Counted from the stretch's first letter, positions 1-6,293 are shown. The stretch is 6,557 nucleotides of DNA from Gracilibacteraceae bacterium (GCA_031263945.1 JAISEW010000157.1:1-6557), one strand, 5' to 3'. Notes: generated by a model from the letters alone, not told the origin. A program made the numbers and translations.

Positions 1-174
1 GTCTTTTGTTTTCTAGTGCGCATATAAACTGTAACGTGACAAATCCGCTTTTTCGACCAGTTCTGTAATTGTGATTTTCGAATAAGCTTTTTCCTTCATC
101 AATTCGAGCAAAGCTTCCCGCAGCCATTTTTGAGTTCTCCGGGCTTGTGAATTATTCCGCCTTTCTGCACTCAT
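1..174 (-). pseudogene. TetR/AcrR-family regulator, N-terminal part, interrupted by an in-frame amber codon
   Basis: Reading leftward from ATG 174, the frame gives 53 residues (start MSAERRNNSQARRTQKWL), then TAG at 15-13, then K-T-K-D to the window edge. The pattern of an N-terminal helix (ALLELMKEKAYSKITITELVEKADL) followed by S-R-Y-S-L-Y-A-H-[stop]-K-T-K-D matches the TetR DNA-binding domain. There a Phe or Tyr normally sits between the His and the Lys-x-Lys-Asp/Glu. A single change from TAT or TAC to TAG explains it. An AGGAG ribosome site lies at 182-186, 7 nt before ATG, so translation could begin normally. The gene is 61 nt downstream of nnrE-nnrD in the same direction and AT-richer than the operon. 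TetR proteins usually repress nearby genes, but the ligand-binding part is outside the window, so target and ligand are unknown. It is probably a pseudogene. A sequencing error is the main alternative, and recoding is unlikely because gatB ends with TAG. Confidence 0.75.
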
Positions 175-190
175 ACTCTTACTCCTATTA

Positions 191-220
191 TTATTACAGT
201 CATTTATGCGTTCTTTTCAA
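191..220 (-). promoter_or_regulatory. weak candidate promoter for the TetR-type gene
   Basis: Between nnrE-nnrD and the TetR-type gene, the minus strand has TTGAAA at 220-215 (5 of 6 to the -35 consensus). An 18-nt spacer separates it from an AT-rich TAATAA stretch at 196-191, a poor -10 (3 of 6). No hairpin terminator is visible in the 61-nt gap, so read-through from the operon is equally possible. Confidence 0.25.
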
Positions 221-235
221 CCCATGTGCTTTATA

Positions 236-1795
236 TTATATCTCCAGTCTCCGGCGCGCCGCCGGCAGCGCGCCCGCGACTTCCAAAGCCGTGTAGCCGC
301 TGTCACCGTACGTTTCGCGCAGGCAGTCCCCGGCGGCTCCGTGCAGGTAAACGGCGCAGCAGGCCGCGGCCAGCGCCGGGAGCCCCTGAGCCAGATACGC
401 CAGTATCGCGCCTGTGAGTACGTCGCCCGTGCCGCCCGTCCCCAGCCCGGCGTTGCCGGTGGGGTTGATAAAAGCCCGCCCGTCCGGCGCGGCTACTATC
501 GTGTTCGCCCCTTTCAGCACGACCACGGCCCCCCATTCTTCCGCCGCCCGGCGCGCCGCCGTCAGCCGCTCCGCTTGGATCTCCGCCGCGTCGCAGCCGC
601 GGAGACGGGCCATCTCTCCCGGATGCGGCGTTAAAACCAGATTGTCCCGTTTACCCGGCCAAATATCCGGGAAACTGGCCAGAAGATTCAAGGCATCGGC
701 GTCCAGCACCGCGGGCAAAGCGTCTTCGCGGAGGATCCGCCCCAGCAGCGGCGCGAATGAGTCCGTCTGAGCGAGGCCCGGCCCCACGGCGCAGGCGTCC
801 GCCCCGGCCAGCCGCTCGGCGATCACCGGCCAGGCGTCGCCGCTCAGGCTGCCGCCCGCCGCCGGCCACACGGTCGCTTCTGTCACGCCGGCGTTCACCG
901 CCGCCGCCGACGCCTCCGCGGTCACGATCTGCAAAAGCCCGATCCCGCAGCGCAGCGCCGCCTGCCCGGCCAAAACCGCCGCTCCGCTCATGCCGCGGCT
1001 GCCGCCGATCAGGACCCCGCGCCCATGCGTTCCCTTGTGCCCCGCCGGGTGGCGCGCCGGCAAAAGAGAGCGCACATAGGCCGGCGTCAGCAAAAAGGTG
1101 TCGTAAGTTTCCGCCGCCAGCACCGTTTCCGGGAGGGAAATGCGGCTTAAAACCACCTCGCCCGTATACAGCGGCCCCTGCCCCGTAAAAAGTCCGATCT
1201 TGGGCAGACCTAAAGTCACGGTGACTGCGGCCCGCGCCGCCAGATCCCCGACTGTTCCCGTATCGGCGTTCAGACCGCTCGGGATATCGACGGCCAGCAC
1301 CGGCGCGGCGCAGTCATCCGCGGCCTGCAGCCACGGCCGGACCGCCTCCGGCAGCCGCCCGTGAAAACCCGTGCCATAGAGGGCGTCCACCACCAAAGCC
1401 GCGTGGCGCAGCGCGCGCCGCCAGAGCGCGAAAGCGCCCTCGTCGCCTTGGTAAGTGATCCGCCCGCCCATGCGCTGATAAAGCCGCAGGTTCAGCGCCG
1501 CGTCCCCGCGCGCCTCCTCCTCCCGCCCCATAAAAAACACCGCCGTTCGCCGTCCGCGGACCGATAACTGGCGAGCCGCGGCCAGCCCGTCCCCGCCGTT
1601 GCTGCCCTTGCCGGCCAAGATCACCGTCAGCCCGGCGCGGACAGCCGGAAACTTTTCCGCCGCCGCCGCGACGGCCAGCGCCGCGTTTTCCATCAGTACG
1701 GCGGACGGAAAACCAAAATCGGCGATAGCCCGGGCGTCAAGCCGCCTCATCTGCGCCGCCGTGACCAGGCGGGACTCTCCACTCTCCACTCTCAA
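236..1795 (-). CDS. nnr: Bifunctional NAD(P)H-hydrate epimerase / ADP-dependent NAD(P)H-hydrate dehydratase
   Basis: This 519-residue protein repairs hydrated NADH and NADPH in the cytosol. The N-terminal YjeF/NnrE domain (about 10-225) interconverts the R and S hydrates. The C-terminal NnrD domain (about 235-515, ribokinase-like) dehydrates the S form using ADP. N-domain marks are GKGSNGGDG at 62-70, DALYGTGFHG at 137-146 and AVDIPSGLNADTG at 168-180. C-domain marks are HKGTHGRGVLIGG from 253, AVGPG at 336-340, DADALN at 365-370, LTPHPGEM at 388-395, and NPTGN followed by GTGGTGDVLTG (444-462), which holds the expected catalytic Asp458. Length is usual for the fused form. The start chosen is TTG 1795, overlapping the acpS stop by 4 nt, with GGGGAG 7 nt upstream. 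GTG 1789, two codons later, is a real alternative with GGAGAG 6 nt upstream. Both lie inside a 7-bp tandem repeat. The acpS-nnr pairing is common in Bacillota. The function call is firm and the start is not. Confidence 0.95.
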   Translation of the reverse strand: MRVESGESRLVTAAQMRRLDARAIADFGFPSAVLMENAALAVAAAAEKFPAVRAGLTVILAGKGSNGGDGLAAARQLSVRGRRTAVFFMGREEEARGDAALNLRLYQRMGGRITYQGDEGAFALWRRALRHAALVVDALYGTGFHGRLPEAVRPWLQAADDCAAPVLAVDIPSGLNADTGTVGDLAARAAVTVTLGLPKIGLFTGQGPLYTGEVVLSRISLPETVLAAETYDTFLLTPAYVRSLLPARHPAGHKGTHGRGVLIGGSRGMSGAAVLAGQAALRCGIGLLQIVTAEASAAAVNAGVTEATVWPAAGGSLSGDAWPVIAERLAGADACAVGPGLAQTDSFAPLLGRILREDALPAVLDADALNLLASFPDIWPGKRDNLVLTPHPGEMARLRGCDAAEIQAERLTAARRAAEEWGAVVVLKGANTIVAAPDGRAFINPTGNAGLGTGGTGDVLTGAILAYLAQGLPALAAACCAVYLHGAAGDCLRETYGDSGYTALEVAGALPAARRRLEI

Positions 1796-1808
1796 CTCTC
1801 CACTCCCC
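1774..1808. repeat. 7-bp tandem repeat, five units, across the acpS/nnr junction
   Basis: On the plus strand the units are ACTCTCC (1774), ACTCTCC (1781), ACTCTCA (1788), ACTCTCC (1795) and ACTCCCC (1802). Three are identical and two differ by one base. In the mRNA each unit reads GGAGAGT or a close variant, which resembles a Shine-Dalgarno sequence. The array contains the acpS stop (1794-1792), both candidate nnr starts and their ribosome sites. Because 7 is not a multiple of 3, gain or loss of a unit would shift frame at the acpS C-terminus and change the nnr start context. Confidence 0.9.
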
Positions 1809-2175
1809 GCGACAAAATCGCCGTCGCTCCGGCCAGCTCCTTCGTGTGCGTCAGGCTGAGCCGCACGGTATCGCCGCCTCTGGCCGCCGCCACCCGCGCG
1901 GCTTTGTCGCTCAGCCGCACCAGCGGCTCCCCCGCCGCATTCGCCGTTATTTCCACATCATGCCAGTCAAGGCCGCCGCCGATACCGGTGCCCAGCGTTT
2001 TCAGCACGGCTTCCTTGCCCGCGAACCGCGCCGCTTTGCTCTCCCAGCTCCGGGCGCTGAGTTCCGCCAGCTCCGCGGGTGTGAACAGCCGCTCCAGCAC
2101 CGCGGGCTGTTTTTTACATATGCGGGCGAAGCGCTCCACTTCGATCAGGTCAATTCCGGGAAACACCGCCTCCAC
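1792..2175 (-). CDS. acpS: Holo-[acyl-carrier-protein] synthase
   Basis: AcpS moves 4'-phosphopantetheine from coenzyme A to a serine of apo-ACP, activating it for fatty acid synthesis in the cytosol. The 127-residue length is usual for this small, homotrimeric family. Visible family marks are the N-terminal PGIDLIEVERF segment with the metal-binding Asp (residue 9), LERLFTPAEL, the signature WESKAARFAGKEAVLKTLGTGIGGGLDWHDVEI with the second acidic metal ligand (Glu of GKEAV), and the C-terminal LSLTHTKELAGATAIL strand. The chosen start is GTG 2175. GTG 2166, three codons later, would give a protein beginning close to where the family normally does, but its GGAGG lies only 2 nt away. Neither start has an ideal ribosome site. 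The stop overlaps the nnr start by 4 nt, so the two are probably translationally coupled. A 57-nt spacer with a hairpin separates it from the upstream protease gene. The last few residues (RGVES) are encoded by the 7-bp tandem repeat. Confidence 0.95.
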   Translation of the reverse strand: MEAVFPGIDLIEVERFARICKKQPAVLERLFTPAELAELSARSWESKAARFAGKEAVLKTLGTGIGGGLDWHDVEITANAAGEPLVRLSDKAARVAAARGGDTVRLSLTHTKELAGATAILSRGVES

Positions 2176-2185
2176 CGCCTTTCTA

Positions 2186-2231
2186 GGGCGCCTCTAAATA
2201 TTCTAAATATTCTGAGTATTTAGAGATGCCC
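2186..2231. repeat. Hairpin made of 9-bp repeats in the protease-acpS spacer
   Basis: The left arm GGGC (2186-2189) plus CTCTAAATA (2192-2200) pairs with TATTTAGAG (2217-2225) plus GCCC (2228-2231). Two unpaired bases sit on each side, and the loop is 16 nt (2201-2216). Inside it are three direct 9-bp units: TCTAAATAT at 2193, the same at 2202, and TCTGAGTAT at 2211. The second unit can replace the first in an alternative 7-bp stem (2203-2209 with 2217-2223). Neither strand has a T-run after the hairpin, so it is not a standard intrinsic terminator. A role in mRNA processing, stability or partial attenuation before acpS is possible but unproven. Confidence 0.8.
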
Positions 2232-2232
2232 C

Positions 2233-2940
2233 TTAGAGAAATTTGCTCTGCGCCGCGACGAGCGCCACCATGAGCCCGTTCCATACCCCGTGGGCGATGA
2301 TCGAGGGCCAGAGACTGTGGCTGGTTTCAAACAAACGGCACAGCAGAAAACCGCCGACCAGCACCGGCAAAAATCTGGGCGCGTCAAAATGGATCAGGGC
2401 GAAAAACAAAGCGTTGCGCGTCATGCCGCCGGCCCGCCCGTACAGTTTGCGCAGCGGCGGATAGACGAGCCCGCGGAACAGCAGTTCTTCCTGCAGCGGC
2501 ACGACGACGACGCCCAGAAGGGCCAGGGCCGCCAGCTGCCACCATGTACCGCTCCCCTCTACCGCCAGGGCGAAATCCTGCGGCGCCGGCTCGCCGAAGA
2601 TCAAAGTGATGAGATAGCCGAATGAGCCGGCCAGAAAAAAAAGGATCAGCCCGACGCCGCACCCGCTCGCCAGATAGCTCAGGTGCAGCGGTCCCAGGCC
2701 GAGAAGGGGCGGCCGCTGTTTTTTCAGGCGCAAAAATATGTTCAGCAGAAAAAAAGTGATCAGAGCGCCGCCAAAACCGCGGATCAAATATTCGACCGCG
2801 CCGGCCCGCTCCCCCGGGTAAGGCTGCGGGCCCATCCAGCCAAGCAGGAATTGCAGCGAATAAATGATCAGGATCAAAAACAGCGCCTGCCAAAAATTCC
2901 ATGCCGGCTCCCGCCATTCCCGGTCTGGTTTATCCGCCAT
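2233..2940 (-). CDS. CPBP-family (CAAX protease / bacteriocin-processing-like) intramembrane metalloprotease
   Basis: This is a 235-residue polytopic membrane protein with hydrophobic segments near 17-36, 52-70, 90-115, 134-149, 177-200 and 212-230. The conserved glutamate-type protease motifs are all present: EELLFRG with Glu151, Glu152 and Arg156; FALIH with Phe180 and His184; and HGVWN with His217 and Asn221. Active members of this family (Abi/CPBP, related to Rce1) cleave peptides within the membrane. Bacterial roles include bacteriocin self-immunity and signalling, but most, including this one, have no known substrate. ATG 2940 is preceded by GAGGTG (2954-2949), which overlaps the gatB stop and lies 8 nt from the start. 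The 13-nt gap to gatB implies co-transcription. No bacteriocin or peptide gene is visible nearby. The family call is firm and the biological role is open. Confidence 0.9.
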   Translation of the reverse strand: MADKPDREWREPAWNFWQALFLILIIYSLQFLLGWMGPQPYPGERAGAVEYLIRGFGGALITFFLLNIFLRLKKQRPPLLGLGPLHLSYLASGCGVGLILFFLAGSFGYLITLIFGEPAPQDFALAVEGSGTWWQLAALALLGVVVVPLQEELLFRGLVYPPLRKLYGRAGGMTRNALFFALIHFDAPRFLPVLVGGFLLCRLFETSHSLWPSIIAHGVWNGLMVALVAAQSKFL

Positions 2941-2953
2941 GCCTAGGACACCT

Positions 2954-4402
2954 CTATAGTTTTTCCTTCAAGATCCGGTTGACCAAAGCCGGATTGGCCT
3001 GTCCCCTGGTCAGGCGCATCACCTGTCCGACCAAAAAACCAAGCGCCTGCTCCTTGCCGCCGCGGTAATCGTCGGCCGACTTGGGGTTATTGGCCAGCAC
3101 CTCGTCGACCAGCGCGCTCAGCTCGGCGGCGTCGCTGATCTGGGTCATTTTCTCTGCCCGCACTATATCCTCGGGGTCGCGGCCGGTGTCCGCCATCATC
3201 TCCAGCACGGTCTTGCCCATCTTGCCGCTGATCGCCCCCTGTTTGATTAGATTGACCAAAGCCGCCAGCGCCGCCGGCCTGATCTGGCAGGCCGCCAAGC
3301 TTTCGCCCCGCGCGTTCAGCAGGCCGTAGAGCTCGCTGGTCAGCCAGTTGGCCAGAGTTTTCACGTCGGGGCAGGTTTTCAGCGCTTCGTCAAAATACAG
3401 GGCCAGATCCTTATCGGCGATGATGACTCCGGCGTCATAAGCGGAAAGACCCAGACCGATCAGGCGCTCCCGCCTCGCTTCCGGGAGTTCCGGCAAGGCG
3501 CGCCGCATGGACTCCACCCAGGCGGGGCTGATGCGCAGGGGCATCAGATCCGGTTCCGGAAAATACCGGTAATCGTGCGCTTCTTCCTTGCTGCGCAAAG
3601 AAAGGGTCATTTCCCGCCCTTCGTCCCAGGTGCGGGTCTCCTGGATGATTTGCCCGCCGCCGTCCAGCACGCCCGCCTGGCGCTCCGCCTCATATTCCAG
3701 ACAGCGGCGCACGGCGCTCAGCGAGTTGAGATTCTTCATTTCCGTGCGTGTGCCCAGCTCCGCGCGGCCTTTCGGGCGCAAAGAGAGATTCACGTCAAAA
3801 CGCACGGAGCCCTGCTCCAGTTTGCAGTCGGAAACGCCGGCGTAGTCGAGGATCCGCACCAGAGAAGTCAGATAAGCCAGCGCTTCCTCCGGCGAGCGCA
3901 GGTCCGGCTCGGAAACGATTTCCAGCAGCGGCACGCCGGCCCGGTTGTAATCCACGCTGGAACCGGCGGAAGAAGTAGTGATGGTCTCGCCGCTGTGGAC
4001 GAGTTTGCCGGCGTCTTCCTCCATGTGAGCGCGGGTGATGCCCACTCTTTTGCCGCCGGCGTCCGTCGTTATTTCCAGCCAGCCGTTTTTGGCGATGGGC
4101 AGGTCGTACTGCGAAGTTTGGTAATTTTTTGGCAAATCTGGATAATAATAGTTTTTGCGATCGAATTTGGAAGTCGAGGCGATCTCACAGTTGAGAGCCA
4201 GCCCGGCTTTGATGGCCAGATTCACGGCCTCGCGGTTCAGCACCGGCAAAGTGCCGGGCAAACCGAGACAGACCGGGCAGACATGCGTGTTTTCCGCCGC
4301 GCCGAATTCGGTGGAGCAGGCGCAAAAAATCTTGGTTTTAGTCGCCATTTCCGCGTGGGTCTCAATGCCGCAGACCATCTCGTATCTGTCGCCGTAAGCC
4401 AC
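2954..4402 (-). CDS. gatB: Asp-tRNA(Asn)/Glu-tRNA(Gln) amidotransferase subunit B
   Basis: GatB is the tRNA-binding and kinase subunit of the GatCAB amidotransferase. It activates the side-chain carboxylate of misacylated Glu-tRNA(Gln) or Asp-tRNA(Asn) with ATP and receives ammonia from GatA. At 482 residues it is full length. The N-terminal catalytic domain (about 7-290) contains VCGIETHAEM, the probable zinc cysteines Cys27, Cys29, Cys42 and Cys45 (KIFCACS...HVCPVCLGLPG), FDRKNYYYPDLPKNYQ, HMEEDAGKLVHSG, DYNRAGVPLLEIVSEPD and the GVSDCKLEQGSVRFD segment. A helical linker and the C-terminal YqeY-like tail (about 335-482, including GKEQALGFLVGQVMRLTRGQANPALVN) follow. GTG 4402 is the start: GGAGGT at 4416-4411, inside the end of gatA, is 8 nt upstream, and the intergenic gap is 1 nt. 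The gene ends with TAG, showing that amber is a normal stop here. Confidence 0.98.
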   Translation of the reverse strand: MAYGDRYEMVCGIETHAEMATKTKIFCACSTEFGAAENTHVCPVCLGLPGTLPVLNREAVNLAIKAGLALNCEIASTSKFDRKNYYYPDLPKNYQTSQYDLPIAKNGWLEITTDAGGKRVGITRAHMEEDAGKLVHSGETITTSSAGSSVDYNRAGVPLLEIVSEPDLRSPEEALAYLTSLVRILDYAGVSDCKLEQGSVRFDVNLSLRPKGRAELGTRTEMKNLNSLSAVRRCLEYEAERQAGVLDGGGQIIQETRTWDEGREMTLSLRSKEEAHDYRYFPEPDLMPLRISPAWVESMRRALPELPEARRERLIGLGLSAYDAGVIIADKDLALYFDEALKTCPDVKTLANWLTSELYGLLNARGESLAACQIRPAALAALVNLIKQGAISGKMGKTVLEMMADTGRDPEDIVRAEKMTQISDAAELSALVDEVLANNPKSADDYRGGKEQALGFLVGQVMRLTRGQANPALVNRILKEKL

Positions 4403-4403
4403 T

Positions 4404-5870
4404 TTAGTCCACCTCCGTCAGCGCCGGCCGCGCGGTAAAAGCGACGCTCTGTTCCAGGGCAAACGCGGCTCTGTACAGCAGCGCCTCCTCAAAATGCCGC
4501 CCGATAAACTGAACGCCGACCGGCATCCCGTCCGTCAGGCCGACCGGCAGGGAGATCGCCGGCAGCCCGGCCAGATTAACGGGGATGGTGTAAATATCTC
4601 CCATGTACATCGACAAGGGATCGGACATTTCCCCGAACCGGTAAGCCGCGGTCGGCGCGGTCGGCGAAAGGATCACGTCATACGCGGCGAAAACGCGCTC
4701 GTAATCCTGGCGGATCAAGGTGCGCAGTTTTTGCGCCTGCAGATAATACGCGTCATAATAACCGGCGCTCAAAGCGTAAGTGCCCAGCATGACGCGGCGT
4801 TTGACCTCGGGGCCGAAACCGGCCGAGCGGCTGGCCTGAAACATGTCGATCATATCCGCGGCCGGCGCGCGCAATCCGTAACGCACGCCGTCGTAGCGGG
4901 CCAGGTTCGAGCTGCATTCCGCCGGCGCGATGAGGTAATAAGCCGCTATGGCGTAATCCATATGCGGCAGGGAACACTCGCCGATCTCGGCGCCGAGGCT
5001 TTCCAGCCGCCGGGCGCTGTCACGGACCGCTTTTTCGACGCCAGAGGCCAGTCCCGCCCGGAAAAACTCTTTTGGCAGCCCTATTTTCAGGCCGCGCGCG
5101 CCTTCTGCCAGCCCGGCGCTGTAATCCCCCGGCTCATTCGGCGCCGAGGTGGAATCTTTCGGATCATGGCCGGCGATAGCCGCCAAAACCAGCGCGTTAT
5201 CGGCCACCGTCCGCGTCAGCGGGCCTATCTGGTCCAGCGAGGAAGCAAAAGCGACGAGGCCGTAGCGGGATACCGCGCCGTAAGTCGGTTTCATGCCGAC
5301 GACGCCGCAAAAAGAAGCCGGCTGGCGGATGGAGCCGCCCGTATCGGAACCGATGGCGTAAGGGGCCATGCCGACCGCCACCGCCGCCGCCGCCCCGCCG
5401 GAAGAACCGCCAGGCACGCGGGCCAGATCCCACGGGTTATGCGTGGGAAAAAAAGCAGAATATTCTGTACTTGATCCCATGGCAAATTCGTCCATATTCA
5501 GTTTGCCCAGGACGACCGCGCCGGCCCGCAAGAGTTTTTCCGCCGCGGTGGCGCTGTAGGGCGGGCGAAAATCCGCCAGCGTCCTGGAAGCGCAGGTGGT
5601 GACCGCGCCGGCCAGACAGATATTGTCTTTTAAAGCCGCCGGCACGCCCGTCAGCGGCCCGCCCGCCCCCTCGCTCAGGGTCGCGTCCGCCCCGCGGGCC
5701 CGGCTGCGGGCGTCGTCCGCCAGCACGGAAATATAAGCGCGCACCGCCGGGTCCAGCCGCTCGATCCGCTCCAGATAATATTCCGTCAGCTCCGCCGCGC
5801 TCAGTTCCCGCTCGCGGAGCAAGCGGCCCAGCTCCGCGACGGAACACTCCGATAATCGCATATCCATCAC
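4404..5870 (-). CDS. gatA: Asp-tRNA(Asn)/Glu-tRNA(Gln) amidotransferase subunit A (amidase-signature glutaminase)
   Basis: GatA hydrolyses glutamine and channels the ammonia to GatB for transamidation of misacylated tRNA. The 488-residue protein belongs to the amidase signature family and has the full Ser-cisSer-Lys triad: Lys81 in ALKDNIC, Ser156 in PGGSSGG and Ser180 in GSDTGGSIRQPA. These sit two residues later than the positions known for Staphylococcus aureus GatA (79, 154, 178). Other conserved blocks are LGKLNMDEFAMGSSTE, GVVGMKPTYGAVSRYGLVAFASSLDQIGP, SRSAGFGPEVKRRVMLGTYALSAGYYDAYY and PVNLAGLPAISLPVG. The start is taken as GTG 5870, whose GTGA overlaps the gatC stop by 4 nt. ATG 5867, immediately after it, is a possible alternative. 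No good Shine-Dalgarno site precedes either, so translation probably depends on coupling to gatC. The gene ends 1 nt before gatB. Confidence 0.98.
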   Translation of the reverse strand: MMDMRLSECSVAELGRLLRERELSAAELTEYYLERIERLDPAVRAYISVLADDARSRARGADATLSEGAGGPLTGVPAALKDNICLAGAVTTCASRTLADFRPPYSATAAEKLLRAGAVVLGKLNMDEFAMGSSTEYSAFFPTHNPWDLARVPGGSSGGAAAAVAVGMAPYAIGSDTGGSIRQPASFCGVVGMKPTYGAVSRYGLVAFASSLDQIGPLTRTVADNALVLAAIAGHDPKDSTSAPNEPGDYSAGLAEGARGLKIGLPKEFFRAGLASGVEKAVRDSARRLESLGAEIGECSLPHMDYAIAAYYLIAPAECSSNLARYDGVRYGLRAPAADMIDMFQASRSAGFGPEVKRRVMLGTYALSAGYYDAYYLQAQKLRTLIRQDYERVFAAYDVILSPTAPTAAYRFGEMSDPLSMYMGDIYTIPVNLAGLPAISLPVGLTDGMPVGVQFIGRHFEEALLYRAAFALEQSVAFTARPALTEVD

Positions 5871-6151
5871 ACTATGCGCGGCACGGCGAAAAACCCGTCC
5901 GCGCGCTCCGGGGCGTTCGCCAGCGCCAACTCCCTTTCCATTGATTCTCCGGGCGCGTCCTCGCGCAGCACGTTAAAAAGCGGCGTGGCGTGCGCCGTCG
6001 GCTCCACGGCGCTCAGATCCAACTCCCGCAGTCTGTCCGCGTAAGAGAGGACGGCGCCCAGCTGCCGGGCATAATCTTCTTTTTCGGCGGCTGTAAGATG
6101 CAATCGCGCCAAAAACGCGACGCGCTCAACTTCCGCTGCGGAAATGCTCAT
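5867..6151 (-). CDS. gatC: Asp-tRNA(Asn)/Glu-tRNA(Gln) amidotransferase subunit C
   Basis: GatC is the small non-catalytic subunit that wraps around the GatA-GatB interface and stabilises the complex. The 94-residue product (MSISAAEVERVAFLARLHL at its N-terminus) has the usual family size and layout: an N-terminal helix pair with VAFLARLHLTAAEKEDYARQLGAVLSYADRLRELD, then VEPTAHATPLFNVLREDAP and an extended tail with FFAVPRIV. An in-frame ATG at 6172 would add seven residues (MDGGGNK). It was rejected because it falls at the predicted transcription start, and the true start has G-rich GGGGGTGG (6166-6159) 7 nt upstream. It is the first gene of the operon, and its stop overlaps the gatA start by 4 nt. 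Together with gatA and gatB it indicates the indirect, transamidation route to Gln-tRNA and/or Asn-tRNA. Which of the two applies cannot be told from this window. Confidence 0.96.
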   Translation of the reverse strand: MSISAAEVERVAFLARLHLTAAEKEDYARQLGAVLSYADRLRELDLSAVEPTAHATPLFNVLREDAPGESMERELALANAPERADGFFAVPRIV

Positions 6152-6158
6152 TTTGTTG

Positions 6159-6166
6159 CCACCCCC
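6159..6166 (-). promoter_or_regulatory. G-rich ribosome binding site of gatC
   Basis: GGGGGTGG lies 7 nt upstream of ATG 6151 in the mRNA. It decides the gatC start in favour of this ATG rather than the upstream in-frame ATG at 6172. Confidence 0.7.
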
Positions 6167-6178
6167 ATCCATCGATTA

Positions 6179-6207
6179 ACTATAACAAATATTGAGCCGC
6201 CGGGCAA
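6179..6207 (-). promoter_or_regulatory. Sigma70-type promoter of the gatCAB operon
   Basis: On the minus strand TTGCCC (6207-6202, 4 of 6 to TTGACA) is followed by an exact 17-nt spacer and TATAGT (6184-6179, 5 of 6 to TATAAT). Transcription would begin near 6172, giving a leader of about 20 nt before gatC. No other convincing promoter precedes the later genes of the operon. Confidence 0.7.
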
Positions 6208-6210
6208 TAG

Positions 6211-6226
6211 GCAAAAAATATTTTGC
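6211..6226. repeat. Short AT-rich inverted repeat between divergent promoters
   Basis: GCAAAA (6211-6216) and TTTTGC (6221-6226) are perfect inverted arms around a 4-nt centre, AATA. The element sits in the 34-bp stretch between the two -35 boxes. It could be an operator for a dimeric regulator, or simply an AT-rich upstream element that helps polymerase bind. Confidence 0.45.
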
Positions 6227-6241
6227 AGATTTTGATTTATG

Positions 6242-6270
6242 GTGACAACATCTTTATCATCAGGTAAAAT
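6242..6270 (+). promoter_or_regulatory. Sigma70-type promoter for the dinJ remnant and Bro-N gene
   Basis: GTGACA (6242-6247, 5 of 6 to the -35 consensus), a 17-nt spacer and TAAAAT (6265-6270, 5 of 6 to the -10 consensus) form a strong match. Transcription would begin near 6277, just ahead of the AAAGGA ribosome site (6278-6283) for the short reading frame at 6294. It probably served an intact antitoxin gene originally and now reads into the Bro-N gene. Confidence 0.7.
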
Positions 6271-6293
6271 AATCCCGAAAGGATGTGAGACTA

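Noticed and set aside
13..15. Amber recoding or suppression (for example pyrrolysine) in the TetR-type gene
   Set aside because: gatB terminates at TAG at its normal C-terminus, the position is an ordinary aromatic site in the family, and no recoding element is visible.
1588..1614. GKGSNGGDG variant in the NnrE domain (Ser in place of the usual first Asn) as a sign of altered activity
   Set aside because: The rest of the motif and all other conserved blocks are intact, and a single conservative difference in this glycine-rich loop is not enough to suggest loss of function.
2186..2231. Intrinsic terminator between the protease gene and acpS
   Set aside because: The stem is AT-rich at its core and no T-run follows on either strand.
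3575..4438. Plus-strand open frame (287 codons) opposite gatB
   Set aside because: It is a shadow of the conserved gatB coding frame, without recognisable protein features.
4494..5474. Long plus-strand open frame (326 codons) opposite gatA
   Set aside because: It is antisense to a full-length, motif-complete gatA; the GC-rich codon bias of gatA keeps the opposite frame free of stops. The product has no recognisable domain.
6149..6172. Upstream ATG at 6172 as the gatC start
   Set aside because: It would make the mRNA leaderless relative to the predicted promoter and add a seven-residue Gly-rich extension absent from the family. The internal ATG has a well-spaced G-rich ribosome site.
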